Below are positions 20,865 to 32,994 of a stretch of 64,000 nucleotides of DNA, one piece after another. The stretch is from the NCBI GenBank assembly GCA_015178975.1, contig WHVD01000163.1, positions 115,585 to 179,584 on the forward strand, read 5' to 3'. The notes below the pieces were generated by a model. That model saw nothing but the letters and a program-made list of their open reading frames with translations. It was not told where the DNA came from and ran no database searches. The stretch is from Hysterangium stoloniferum. Its lineage: Eukaryota > Basidiomycota > Agaricomycetes > Hysterangiales > Hysterangiaceae. The position numbers and the translations under genes are program-made. Each line of letters starts with the position of its first letter. Position 1 is the first letter of the stretch.

Positions 20865-23800
20865 ATGTCGTCCAAGTCGAACCGCAACAAAGTGGTCTCT
20901 TGCGCAGAGTGCAGGCGGTATGTCTAGCAGTACTGTAGCGTTACCAGTTTCTTAACCTTACACACAATTCTACAGGCTAAAATTACGATGTGATCGTAGG
21001 CATTCTTTTCAGATAGTTTTTGGAACACGGTGTCACTCTATTCAGGTCAATTTCCCTGTCATAATTGTATCAAGAGAGGAATAAGAGCAATTTGTCCTGA
21101 TGGTACCCACCAGTTTGTCTCATAATCGGATTATGCACTGACAGAATGATAGGCTCCTTGCCCACTCGGCCCAAGTAAATTCACTCTATGCGACCGCTTT
21201 ATAAGAATTATATAATGTTTTTCAGGGTACTCATGGAAGAAACCGAACGATTAACTAAAAAAAACGCAGAGTTTTCTGAACGAATACGACTTCTCGAAGA
21301 GGGTCTGGCGAGTATCCAGGCTGGGATCTCGGATGAAATCCATCCTCTCCTGATGAAGCCGTACGCTTTAAATTACGACGATCCTAATTCTTCTACAAAG
21401 GTTAAGGGAGAGATCGATGACATGAACGACTCTCTAGGGACGCTAACCATTGAGCAAGATGGCCGCTCATTATTTCTCGGAAATACGGCTGGAGTCGAAG
21501 TAAGAGCGTTATATATCTATGCCCTCAAGTCTTGCGTGTATCTTTATTAATCGTTTTTTCCTATGGCAGAGTCTCTTTCGTGTCAGTTTCAGCATTCTAT
21601 GCCGTATCAGTGGAGACCTGATGCCCATTGTATAGGAGAGCAATCGATTTTCAGAGCGTCCTACAATACCGTCACCCAATGTGTTACATTCTCTGGGCAT
21701 TTTTTCCAGCCTCCATGATTCAAAGGAAGCAGTCATGAAGCGCCTGGAGGAGTACCTTCCAGACATATCACTCGCACAACAACTTGTCGACGTTTACTTT
21801 GACCACGGAGCTTGGCTGTATGGAGTTATCATTCTTCCCGTAACCATATAGTTTATATTATTTCCATGCAGATACAACCCGATATCTAAGACACGATTCT
21901 TCGATGAAATATTCCACCACGTCTATTCATCCGACAGTACTCTAGGGTCACTATCCCGTGTCACTTCCCATAATGCCGCCGTCTTGTTTATGATATTTGC
22001 GTTGGCAACCTTCCTTTCGCACAATAATATTACGGATGCAGAACATTACCACCAACTTGCACGGACCTCAATGAGCTGCGATGCTATTCTGGTGGACCCC
22101 ACTATGCCCTCTATTAGGGCTATGGTTGGTTTTTATTTCATTAAAACATTTTTCTCGAGTTCAGTCGCCTTTTCAGCTGCTAATGGCCTTCTATCACCTC
22201 TTAACAGATAACAATGGGCCCCAACATTGTTGGGCCCTGATGGGTCTGTCTTCACACATGGCGCAGAATGTGAGATGCCATATATGTTCTCGCGTCTTCT
22301 TTGTCTGATCATTTGCCGTAGATCGGCCTACGTACGCCTCTGCATCTTTTATCAAACCTTGTTCTCGATATAACACGATGATCATCAGATCGTGACAGCT
22401 GGCGTTGGAAGCTTGACGAGGACATTGCTCAGGAACGCCGAGCACTTTTCTGGGAGCTGTATTGGTTAGGGATAAATCAGGTGAACATAAATTTTTTACT
22501 CTCATTCACCGGAGAGATTTATTTTCCGCTTCTCAGTGCCTAAATTATGGTCGTCCACCCTCGTTATCGTTGGATTATTGCGATTGCGAAATGCCGCGCT
22601 CTGAAGAACGCCCCGAAAACCGATTAGGGGAAATAAAGCCGGGTTGTGCGTTACTGTTATAAATTTTCCTCCAAATAGGTGTTGACATGCTGTACATTTC
22701 AACTGCCTAGTTCATATCAGGAAACTGCAATTTGCTTCGGAATGCACCTCCCAGGTCGTCAGGGCGGTTCTTGGAATCAAGCAAACCCCGTATTCGACCA
22801 TTCTGGCCCTGGATCGCAAGGTCAGGGATCATCAAGCCTTGAAAATACCCCCAAATGGTGCGACTGGACCATGTGAGTTAGGTGCTGCGACGGAGGGATT
22901 AACACTTCAGCGATTTTTTTTGAAGGCTCTCGCTGAGATGAGTATGTAAATATCACATGTTCAAGATTGAAGTTCATGCTGATGAAAAACGACCATCACC
23001 ATCGGTCGATTTATTTGTCAGCGTTACTGTCAGTCTTCATTTAACTGGCTGTATTTGGCCTAACTAAAACCCCACACAGTTATTTACACCGTCGATATTT
23101 TGCCCGTGCAGTTACTGATCATCCAGAAGATATTCTTCACTGCCAATTTGGACCTTCCGCGTTGGCTGCCTATCGTAGTGCTTCTACGTATATTGCTCTC
23201 ATGAGCAACCTGTGTGATTTACAACCTGAGCTCCCTACCAGATTTGTGTATGTTATTATTATCCGCTACTGTTTCTAAGCTACTTTTTGACATTCGAAAT
23301 AGCGTTTTCTGGAATCATCTGATGGCATCGTCTGTAAGTAAGCACGATTTGTTGTAGTTGCTCATTGCACTGACTATTCTCGGAAAGATTGTAGTGGGAT
23401 CCATAGCAACGAAGTGTCCGACGTCTGTCTTGGCACAGTCATCTATTAAGGAGTTAGATGCGTGCTACACCCTTTTTGAGAGGGCTGCTGGGTTCGGGGA
23501 AAGTTCTGGTCGGCCTGCACGAGCTCTGGTGCGTAATTTCTCAATATCGTAATTTTTCTTTCAAACATAGTTTGTGCATCAGGTTATTGTATCCAAAATC
23601 CGTGACCGCGCCCATCAGGTAGCTGCTCGCATACAAGCAGGGATATTACCACAGGAACTTCCTCGACAGGGGGATAGTGACAATTGCGAAGAAGAACACG
23701 ATGAGCTTTCAATCTTGTCGGGGCGGGGTCGTCTCATTGCCCCGAAGTCGCACAGCCCTACCCACTCCACTATAGTTGTGTCATCAAGGCAACCTAGTAT

Positions 23801-24263
23801 ATGCGCCACAGACAGTCCTTCTCCTCAGCGTGAATTTGATGCATTCAACGCTGCCCATCCTGCATTGCTTGATAATCTGCGTCATGCGACTCAGCAACCA
23901 CGAGTGACAACGATTCGTCCCGTAGGCGAGCTAGTAAATGACGGTCAAGCCTGGCAGGATATAACCGACATTTCTGGTATTAATCCTGGCAATTCTGCCT
24001 CGCAGCCTGAAGATGTACAGTTTGCACTGCCTCCGAATGTGGGGCCGTCTGCCCATCCTGTTCGAGGGAATGTGCCTGCACCCCTTATGTTTGAGCAGGA
24101 TACAGGGCCTACTTCTCTTCTGTGGAACATGATGCCCATCAAACCCAATCCAGAAGCAGAAGGTCATGGCGGCTTAGGAACGGCTATGAGCTGGGAGTCT
24201 AACTGGCAAGGGTACCTCCATCAGTTTGGAATGGTCTACGCTGATGCCGAAAGCGGGTTTTGA
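20865..24263 (+). CDS. Zn2Cys6 transcription factor with fungal-specific TF domain, 808 aa, 17 exons
   Basis: Exons: 20865-20917, 20976-20995, 21046-21102, 21153-21174, 21226-21499, 21570-21581, 21636-21817, 21872-22124, 22177-22269, 22322-22331, 22389-22480, 22537-22642, 22711-22945, 23080-23247, 23303-23337, 23395-23528, 23583-24263. Every junction is GT-AG and keeps frame (2427 nt). The N-terminal cluster is C13-X2-C16-X6-C23-X5-C29-X2-C32-X8-C41 (SCAECRR, LRCDRQFPCHNC). A leucine-rich coiled coil (EETERLTKKNAEF ...) follows at about 68-98. The middle homology domain spans about 195-480 and includes the hallmark IGLHRDSWRW at 323-332 and CLNYGRPPSLSL. The C-terminus is acidic, Pro/Ser-rich and unstructured, and ends with a Trp-rich WESNWQGYLHQFGM patch. 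Such proteins bind CGG-type repeats as dimers; target genes are unknown. Confidence 0.92.
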
Positions 24264-24707
24264 TGCGTACGAGCATTTTCGTTTTTGGTTTAATGTATTC
24301 TTCTCCCTTCGTTGATCACTGTATTTTTACCTGTAGTTGATTGGTCGATTGGGTAAAGGTAACAAAATACTAGTGTATGCCGACATGGATTGTATGTAGG
24401 ATACTACTTTATACTATTATAATTATATTTTTGTAACCGCTCCCAATGGGCGGTCCTTCTGCTTTTTTGTATGTGTTACATATGGTTTAGAAAGAAGTGC
24501 AACGAAAATGAAGGCTATAACGGCGAGTGCCAGGGGCAGGAGTCGACCCCTCACCTCAGTATATTTTTGCATGAGTCCCAGCTATGATGCCCATCGAATT
24601 GGATGCCAGATTAAAACATATATACATGCGATGTTTCTTAAATGTGGTGCAAGACATTATGTGGGACCAGATCCTGCCTGAAAGTCAAAACAAGACTAGC
24701 TAATGGA
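24264..24707. other. Convergent 3' intergenic region
   Basis: Lies between the ends of the 808-aa regulator (+) and the Aurora kinase (-). No gene or repeat was recognised. Confidence 0.5.
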
Positions 24708-26338
24708 TTAACCTTCATTGCTATGGCCTCTACTGCTACGTTTATGTCTAAGAATCCAGGGGTGTGTGGCAACTTGGGCCAGTGGGAGACGCTTCTCGGG
24801 ATCGTGTTGCAAAAGCTGCGAAAACGAGGCAGTATGAGCAAAAGGAAGATAAATATCATAGACTACGAGCCCTTACCCGTTTGATCAGATCTTTTGCATC
24901 GTCACTAACAGTATCTGGGATGTGTAAGTCGACTTTCGATATTTTCTTGTATGTTGCTGTTCCTAAAATTGAGAACCATCACAGTAAATCAAAGACTGGC
25001 GTACCGCTATAGCCCTTTAGGTCTTCGAAGGGCGGTACACCACAAAGAAACTCATAAGCTAGGACGCCCAATGCCCAATGATCAACCTTCTCGGAGTGTT
25101 CTTTCCCTTCCACCATTTCTGGTGGTAAATAGTCGAGCGTTCCGCAAAGAGTTTTTCGACTGAAAGATTATAGATCAACCCCCGGTTCGCTGTACAAAAA
25201 TTGTACAACAAACCGATTCCCGGGTGCATGAACACTCCAACCAAAATCACCAATCTTAAGCTCGCCGTTGATGCCAAGGAGAAGGTTTTCTGGTTTGATA
25301 TCTCGATGAATAACATGTTTACTGTGCAAATACCCTAGTGCGTCTGCCATTTGAGCAATGTACTTTAATAACAGTTAGTACAGGATGGAAAGATAATGAA
25401 ATTTCCCAAAGGAAATGACAAACAAACCCTGGAGCTCCGGCGGTCAGAGAATTTGCCATATTTACTCAGTTGTTTGTAAAGCTCTCCTTTACCAGCGAAT
25501 TCCAGCATAAGAAAAATCCGCTTATCATCATGGAAATAGCCATACAATCTCAGGACGTTAGGATGTCTATTACACATTGTAAGCGAGTACAAATAAACAA
25601 ATAAGTTCAGTTACCTGAGATTTTGCTGAATTTCTATCTCTCGGCGGATTTGTTTCTCCACTTTGCTTTGCACAATTTCCGATTTGTACAAGCATTTTAG
25701 TGCAAGGATGTATTTTGGTTCGCGTTTAGTTCTGACCATATAGACACGTCCAAATTTACCTTTGCCCAATGGCCGGCCGATGTCGAAATCAAACAAGTGC
25801 CAAGATGATGTCGGGCGAAGGCTTTTTAAAGAAATAAATTGGTGCGTTTTATATGTAAATAAAACATAACAACTTACGCCTGACTGGAATCTAACGCAAG
25901 TTCCTTTGCGGCATCTCCAGAGATCACTTCTCCTCGACCCTCAGCATTTTCCACTTCAAAACCACCATCGTAACGCCCAATATCTAGAGATTGAGCTACT
26001 TCTTTCGCTTCCTTGGATGGAGACGGTGGTGCTGTCGGAGGCTGTAATTGATTCACAGTTGACGATGGTGCGAGCGGACGTCCTTGAGCCTGAGCTTGCG
26101 AGGCAATTGCCATGCGAACAGCGTTGGACTGCGAGGACGGTGCTGGTTGAAACGGGTTAGGCTTAGCATACTTTGTTAAAAGTTTCGTGACACTGTTCTG
26201 CCTGCCGAGGCTCTTCTGGCTGTTCTGAGAGTTGGTTGGTTTATGAGTAGGGACGAACGCCCTTATCTTCGATTCATCCTGGCTAATATCCATTGACGCA
26301 ACGCCATGGACCAGTGACGAGAGCGATGCTTGGGACAT
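24708..26338 (-). CDS. IPL1: Aurora-type Ser/Thr protein kinase, 432 aa, seven exons
   Basis: Exons: 26338-25878, 25821-25615, 25566-25428, 25362-25214, 25159-25005, 24956-24877, 24815-24708; introns are 48-65 nt, GT-AG, in frame. Aurora kinases drive chromosome bi-orientation and cytokinesis as part of the chromosomal passenger complex. After a 160-residue disordered N-terminus the kinase domain opens with [16 protein letters not shown] (Gly loop 173-178). Next come catalytic Lys196 (ALKCL), HRDIKPEN (288-295) and DFGWS (308-312). The activation loop [14 protein letters not shown] has Thr322 at the autophosphorylation position. [13 protein letters not shown] and THPWI close the domain. DFGWSVH and [15 protein letters not shown] are Aurora hallmarks, separating it from PKA or Polo kinases. 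The protein ends 13 residues after the last domain motif. The start at 26338 was chosen over longer in-frame extensions; that is an inference. Confidence 0.95.
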
Positions 26339-26879
26339 AACAGTGTTAGACCAAGGAGTCAAGAGCGAGTGGACTATCGCCCCGTACACTAAGGACGCGT
26401 CGGTTAAATGTGTCACGTGAGGAATGTTGATCACGTTCTGTCACGTCACGACACCAGCGCTGGAAACAGGAAATTGCATTGTCGCTAACTCAATTTGACT
26501 ATGGAAGTCAAAGGTTTGACCACTACTGTTGAATAATGAGATTTTTTAATTCAAATTAGTATAATTAAATACTATAAAATGGTTTCCAGTGAATGTGCAT
26601 TAATCAGTTATATTCCTGAAAGCAACTAATCTGCTTATGCTGGGGTCTGCAAGAGGTCATACACAAAGGACATGACAAATTAATTGTGTGATCCACTTCT
26701 CATTCCTTGACCACCCAACACATATGCTTGCTCTTAAATCCAACCCCCATACACTTGATTTATTGTAAGAGGGCTTCTTTATCTCAGAAGTTGGAGATTT
26801 TTATCTACAGTGGCTCAAAAAACTGCCCCAATGTTTTCTCATTTTTGAAAGGTTGGGTTGGTATGGACCACTGACAGAA
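26339..26879. other. Unassigned sequence upstream of the Aurora kinase gene
   Basis: Contains the kinase promoter. No gene recognised; the right part is AT-rich repeat-like sequence. Confidence 0.5.
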
Positions 26880-27304
26880 GCAGAATGTTAAGATCTAAGC
26901 AAAGGGTAAAAGGAGGCTCTATGTTGGAGGGCTGATGATAGAGATTGTACTAGTCAGAAGGTCTGACTTTATAAAATGGGTGGAGCTTGGCTTCAACTTA
27001 TATGTTGTGCCCATATATGAACTGTTAAAGTGCTCTGGTATTTCAGACAGGTGGATGGGAATCCCGGGGAGTCCGGGTGGGATTCGTGGGTCAAGGGGTC
27101 GTAGGTCGGAGGTTGTGGGTTGAGAGGTTGTGAGTCAAGACGTAGGTTGAGATAGGTAAGAGAGATAGATGCGCTGGAGCCCATGGGCTCCAACTAGTGT
27201 GAGTGGTGTGATTCAAGTAGGAGTTTAGAGTGGAAAATGTATTAGATTACTAGGGGGAATCTAAGCTGATTTTCTGACTGGATTGTATGTACAACATCTG
27301 CCAG
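26880..27304 (-). repeat. Dispersed SINE-like repeat R1, copy b
   Basis: The reverse complement aligns with 31925-32285 and 9700-9990. It carries the palindrome GGAGCCCATGGGCTCC (27176-27191), the TGTACATACAATCCAG block and the GAAATACCAGAGCAC block. The following LTR begins at its edge. Confidence 0.62.
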
Positions 27305-27933
27305 TGTGAGAGGTATGGCGAAATACACTCAGGAAATATAGTCGGATAAGCTCTTACTATATCTCCTTTATTATTTCTATTTTCTCTCTTTTATTATATC
27401 TATAATTAGTTCGACGACCTATGTATGTGGTACATTGACTCTTGTGGGTGCACACACACCAGACTTATGTATTCTAGCGCCCGTAGTTTAGAACTCAGAC
27501 ACTTTTACACCACAACCACGACTTACCCAGACACCTGTTAGTGTCCTGTAAGTTGTGATTGGTGTATCGTCTCGACCGTCACAGAGGGGCTTTAGCTACT
27601 CATTCAATCTGAGTTTTGAACTGTACCAGTTGAAACTCAATCCTTATCTCAACCCACGTGGACTACATCCACGCTACTCTATTATTTGACTCTCTAACTA
27701 CTCTACTTGCACTCGAGCAGTTGTCTAGAATCGCACTTAACAGTTGATTCTACTTATTCGTTCTAGCTATCTACCTTACTTTAGATAGCTACTTCTCTCT
27801 ACCGTATTGAACTAAGTAGTCAATACGTGTTCGGTCTGTATTAGACTTAGACAGTCAATACATCGTGGTATCGTACCTAAACAGTCGATATTCTTCGTAT
27901 ATAGAACGGTTAGAACTTCTACCACTCTTCACA
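27305..27933 (+). mobile_element. 5' LTR, type A, of a gag-only element
   Basis: Starts TGTGAGAGGTATGGC and ends CCACTCTTCACA, 629 bp. The next base plus TGGTGATCCGAGC (27935 onward) has the TGG start of a primer-binding site complementary to a CCA-ended tRNA 3' end; the tRNA was not identified. The left flank is GCCAG. Confidence 0.95.
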
Positions 27934-28011
27934 GTGGTGATCCGAGCTGGACTGTACTTTCCCTACGAAGAAAAAATGATATCTTACGACTATAAGCTTC
28001 TAAGCACATAA

Positions 28012-31000
28012 ATGACTACTGGCAAGAACCAAACGTCGAGACCTTCAATGACCCCGAGTAATTCAAAACCTCGTCAAAGGCCTGCGAGTCTGGAACCACC
28101 CCATAATGTCACCATGAGGAAGTCTTTGTTGACTTTTCAAAAACCAGTTCTTCCTGGGAGTCCTCCCGGAGCAGCAGCTGGACCGTCAACGGAAGCCCCC
28201 CCAAGTCCACGAGAAGAACGTCCGCGGACTGAGCAGTCGAACATTCCAGGAGCTAACATTGAGACTATCCGTGCTTCTGAACCCGTTCTCTCGTTCCCGC
28301 CTAGACAGGTCATCCTTAAGCAATTCTTCAGGGGTCATATGATTTATGCTCAACCCATCAACTTACAATGGGATGCATACTACGCCGATCGAATCCCTGC
28401 AGATCAGGTTACTCCCTTTGTGGAGGAGTATAATTCGGATTACCCTCTTTTACTGGCGACTGTAGCAGTCTGGTTAGGTCGTTATCAGGCCATTTTATCG
28501 GTGCAAGATCTATTCACGCGACCTGGAACCCTTGAGGATCTGACCCGCTCGATTCCCGAATGGTCGAGTGAGGTTACTTCTGTTATGGAAGAAGGAAGGA
28601 CAATTCTTAAGCAAGAAGTGTTCTCTTCATTTCTCGAAGCGCTCCACACACACGATGACGCGCTGCAAATCCTTCACGTCCTGCTCAGTGGGGATCACAT
28701 CGTCCCTAAGGTTGACTACCAGTATATATACATCCGGATGTTGGAGGAGTCTCTTAACGGGATCACTCGGAATTCTTCGCTTGCATATTTTACCTTAAGG
28801 GGTCGGTTAAGGCGAAATCAGAGGAGGCTTGATAAGATGGTTTTGGAAGTGCTTTACCCTTATGGTGATTCCATCCAGGTACCCGATTCGCCCATCTCCA
28901 CAACCAGTTCATTCGTTCGTACCCTGAATGGGTCTCCCGACACTCGTTTCCTTCGTTCGCTCAATTGTCCCATTATTTTGCAAGACTTCCCGTCGGATAT
29001 GAGGACGCAAGTTGCAGAACATCTTCAGGAAAAGGGAATGGAAATCTGCACTCCCCTCTATCAACCTCAACCTCGTCGACCTTTGAATATGGCCGAAATT
29101 GAGAGAGGTATCACAACAGAACCTAGCCCTACCCCCCATCAGGGAATTCACCGTTCTCGCATCACGTTCGAACGAATTCCGAGTAATCCTAACGTCGGTG
29201 ATCAACAAGCTGCGACTAGGAATCGATCAGTCGCCAACAGGGGTTGACCGTCTTTCTCTACTGCATTCACTGAGGGTATAGCTGGTCAAGTTGCTGGTCG
29301 AGGATTGCTGAATCCAGTCGATCCCCACCATTCCCTGCCGATCTCCTCGAACCCCTTTCTGCCAGCAGGAGGACCCCCTAGTAATTCATCCGGGAGTTCT
29401 AGTGCCTCAAGCTATGGAGGAAATTCGGGATGTGGGGGGCGTTACGGTAGAGTACCTAACTCTCCCTTTCAAACTCCGATGCAGCCTCGAGTCAGCGCGC
29501 CTATCAATGACTTACCTAAGGATAAAAGGATCGCTCTTAACACCAACAACATCAAGATAAAATGGTCAGACCTTCCCGAATACGATGGAACTCAGTCCAA
29601 GGCATTGGATTACATCATGGATATTATGAGTCTCTCGGAGATCTCAGACTCCATGAGCACACTGTTGGGAGTCACTCTGCCAAGACAACTTACCGGTGAT
29701 GCCAAGATCTGGTGGAGCACCCTAGACCATGAACATTGCACTGAATTCAGTCGATCTCACGGATCATTTCTTTGGGGTATCGTAGAAGGATTACTTGGAA
29801 CTCGTTGGCATGAATCCTTAGCTCTAGAATGGGAAGCCATGAAATTTTGACAAATCAGGCACAATCGTGAGACACCCGTTCATTACATTCAGTGGAGGGT
29901 CAAGCTCTATCGATTCTTGTACAGGTTCCACCAAAACCGGAAGGATGAAACGTGCAGACTCATCCTGACACTGCCCACGGAATGGCTTTACCTTCTACAG
30001 GGACAACCTATCGACGACATCATGAGCCTGCAGACTTATGCGAACAATTTACAAGAGGCTTTGATTAACGCTTGGGTTCAAACACATCGAGAGTGTTATT
30101 GGTTCCAAAAGCCCAGAGTCATGATCGCCGAGCAAGACGAGTCGGATCCTTGGCATGAGGAAGAACACTCTGGAGGAATCAACCCCACTAACCGAGGTCA
30201 CATCCTCCTCGGCGAACTCGAGGATAAAACTGTCCCTAGGAGATCAAACACGAAGCAGGGTAAGAAACACGGCAAGTTCTTTTTCGAACGAAGTGACAAG
30301 AAAAGCATCGCCAAACCTCCGAAGGAGTGTTGGATTTGTGGGAGTTTAGAGCATTTCAAGATCAACTGCCCCCACACGGGCAGGATGTTGCACTATGTCT
30401 CTATTAACAAGTGCTCCACGCAGAACCCAATGGAGGAGGTGGAGGATCAAAGGGCTTATGAAACGGTTTATGGATTAAGTGTACAGGGACAAGTACATAA
30501 CATTGATGAGGAATTGATTTTCATTTCTGTCTACCTTCCTCAGTCAGAGGACAACATCGTTTCAGATGTGAAAGCATCCTCGAATGAGAACGAGACATCG
30601 CAAGTTTATGTTTCTATATCAGACCATGATTTTCTCGAGAAAGGAGACTGGCTAGACGCTCATCGTCAGAACCATGAAGGTCTGACTGAGACGAGAGTTT
30701 TATCGCGACCTGAACCTCCCACCATTGAGGAAATCGTCGACGAGGATGCATTTGCGAACCAATCTAAGGAAATAAGTCAGACCTACATTATAGAAGACCC
30801 CTCTGAGTCAGAGGGATGGGAGGAGGAGAGCTTCCCCTTCAACCCAGGGCAATTACCCGACTTAATTCCTTGCGATGAGTCAGACTCTGAAGCGGACGAC
30901 TCTATTTCAAACGCCACTCCCAAGGTACCTAACGGTAGACGTATCAGGAGGAACGTCAAACTGGCTGCAAGAAAAGAAAGCAAAAGACCTAGAGTTCAAT

Positions 31001-31060
31001 ACCCCCGATTCAGTCGACTTATGAAGGAGGATTCGACTATTATCTATCACAGAAGGGACC
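28012..31060 (+). pseudogene. Ty3/gypsy gag (type A), nearly complete with stops
   Basis: The Gag start MTTGKNQTSRP at 28012 matches the starts at 47205, 61032 and (minus) 59216. The first 411 codons are open until TGA at 29245-29247 (GGT-TGA-CCG; the other element has GGT-CGA-CCG). The protein continues in frame to a second TGA at about 29848 (CGA elsewhere). It then runs through the zinc knuckle CWICGSLEHFKINC (about 30328) to 31060. The N-terminus is Pro/Ser-rich; the middle carries the retrotransposon capsid-like region (WWSTLDHEH ... FLWGIVEGLLGTRW). It would form virus-like particles if intact. Confidence 0.9.
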
Positions 31061-31065
31061 CTCTG

Positions 31066-31691
31066 TGTGAGAGGTATGGCGAAATACACTCAGGAAATAT
31101 AGTCGGATAAGCTCTTACTATATGTCCTTTATTATTTCTATTTTCTCTCTTTTATTATATCTATAATTAGTTTGACGACCTATGTATGTGGTACATCGAC
31201 TCTTGTGGGCACACACATGCCAGACTTATGTATTCTAGCGTCCGTAGTTTAGAACTCAGACACTTTTTACACCGCAACCACGACTTACCCAGACACCCAT
31301 TAGTGTCCTGTAAGTTGTGATTGGTGTATCGTCTCGACCGTCACAGATGGGCTTTAGCTATCTACTCTATCAGAGTTTCGAACTGTACCAGTCGAAACTC
31401 AATCCTTATCGCAACTCGCATGGACCACATCCACGCTATTCTACTATTCGACTCTCTAGTACTCTACTTTACTCTCGAGCAGTCATTCAGAATCGTACTT
31501 GACAGTCGATTCTACTTATTTGTTTAGCTCTCTACCTTATTCTAGATAGCTACTTCCTTCTACCATATTGAACTAAGTAGTCAATACACATTCATTCTGT
31601 ATTAGACTTCGACAGTCAATACATCTTAGTGTCGTACCTAAACAGTCGATATTCTTCGTATATAGAACGGTTAGAACTTCCACTACTCTTC
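31066..31691 (+). mobile_element. LTR, type A
   Basis: Begins TGTGAGAGGTATGGC. The 3' end is CACTACTCTT followed by CCTACC instead of the usual CACA, so the last few bases are altered or lost. About 626 bp. Confidence 0.92.
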
Positions 31692-31870
31692 CTACCCCTT
31701 GACTTCCACGGGATTTTTACAGTCGACCCTCTGACCTTACAACCCACCAACTACTCAATTGGATGACACAATCTTGCAAGGGCACAGCCTATAAGCTGAA
31801 GCAAAGTCCTACCAGCTTTCCTGTGGGTTTCTCCAGAAACTCTCTGATAAGCTCCACACATGACTCTTAA
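31692..31870 (+). repeat. Dispersed SINE-like repeat R1, copy c (partial)
   Basis: Contains GCACAGCCTATAAGCTGAAG and GTGGGTTTCTCCAGAAAC, also found in copies a and d in the same order. Abuts the LTR end. Confidence 0.6.
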
Positions 31871-31924
31871 TATTACTACTCTTATTTCATGATTACCTGT
31901 TTTGTCTTTGATTACTACTAGGTT

Positions 31925-32285
31925 TGGTATTGCATACATTCAACAGTCTATATATCCTAGCAATGTTTGTACATACAATCCAGTTAGAAAATCAACTTAG
32001 TTCTCCCCCAGTAACTTAGCATATACCCTACTTAATTGCCATCTCTCATCTTTGAATCACAATGCTATCAACCTTATTGGAGCCCATGGGCTTTCCAACT
32101 GACCTCCCAACCTCCTGACCTATCAACTGTCCAACCTATTGACCTATTGACTATACCTGAATGCCTGTCTGAAATTGGACACCACAGTCTCATGAGGGTG
32201 CAGTCTATAAGCTGAAGCCAAGTCCTACCAGATTATCCATGGGTTTCTCCCGAAACCCTCCATGAGCCTGCACATCCCTTAACAA
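31925..32285 (+). repeat. Dispersed SINE-like repeat R1, copy d (longest)
   Basis: Carries, in order, TGTACATACAATCCAG (about 31970), GGAGCCCATGGGCT (32079-32092), CCTGACCTATCAAC, CTGAAATTGGACACC, GTGCAGTCTATAAGCTGAAG and GGGTTTCTCCCGAAACCC. Matches the reverse complement of copy b across most of its length. Non-coding. Confidence 0.62.
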
Positions 32286-32476
32286 CCATAAGCAACTGTG
32301 AGGCAGTTAGAGGTGATTTAGGGAAATGGAATTGACCTTTATGGTACAATTATGGATGGAATAAGTTCAACAAAGTGGGATGAAGATAAGGATGTTCACA
32401 GGAAAGAATCCAAATGCATGAGATGCTGGTAGCTATGAGCAAGTTCAGGTGGTAAGATCTGAGCTTCAACTGTAAG

Positions 32477-32994
32477 TGTGAGAGGTACTGTGAAATATAT
32501 ATTCCAAAATATAGTCTGGATGGGCCCACACTATATTTCAATTATTATTTCTATTTCTCTCTATTTATCATACACATATATGATCTATGTACTCCTGTGG
32601 GTACATAGACTCTTGTGGGTGCATACACATTAGACCTATGTACTTCAGCACCTGTAGTTAGAACTCCAACACTTTTTACCCCATAACCTGAGCTGTTACC
32701 ATAATCCACACAGACTACATCCATACTACTCTGTTCTTACTTGACTTTTTATTACTTCCTTAACCATTAGAGCAGTCATCCTGAATCATACTGTAAGGTT
32801 GATTCTCCTTCCAGTTGTCTTAGCTATCTATTCAGTGCTTAAGACAACTAATCCTTTCAGTCATATTGAACTTAGACAGTCAATACATATTTCAATCTGT
32901 ATTAGACTTAGATAGTCAATACATCCTTGTGTCATATCTAAACAGTCGATATTCTTCATATATAGACTGGTTAGAACTTCCACAACTCTTCACA
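32477..32994 (+). mobile_element. Old solo LTR, diverged type A
   Basis: Starts TGTGAGAGGTACTGTG and ends ACAACTCTTCACA, 518 bp. Many substitutions and some deletions compared with other type A LTRs. No matching flanking duplication was found, consistent with age. Confidence 0.85.

Larger units (their letters stand above)
27305..31691 (+). mobile_element. Gag-only Ty3/gypsy deletion derivative (LTR-gag-LTR), 4.4 kb
   Basis: Two type A LTRs bracket gag but no pol. Sequence runs through gag to the residues just before the protease (STIIYHRRDPL) and then passes directly into the first base of an LTR at 31066. Protease, RT, integrase, accessory ORF and purine tract are all missing. Flanking 5-mers (GCCAG; CTACC) do not match, so the right LTR may be a separate insertion or a recombination product. 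Confidence 0.85.

Noticed and set aside
23338-23394. An in-frame TAG at 23355 first seemed to make the 808-aa regulator a pseudogene
   Set aside because: Using the second GTAAG donor (23338) gives a normal 57-nt intron with a CTGAC branch site and keeps frame, so the gene reads intact.
26812-26834. CAGTGGCTCAAAAAACTGCCCC looked like a Tc1/mariner terminal repeat beside TA
   Set aside because: No inverted partner and no transposase frame nearby.
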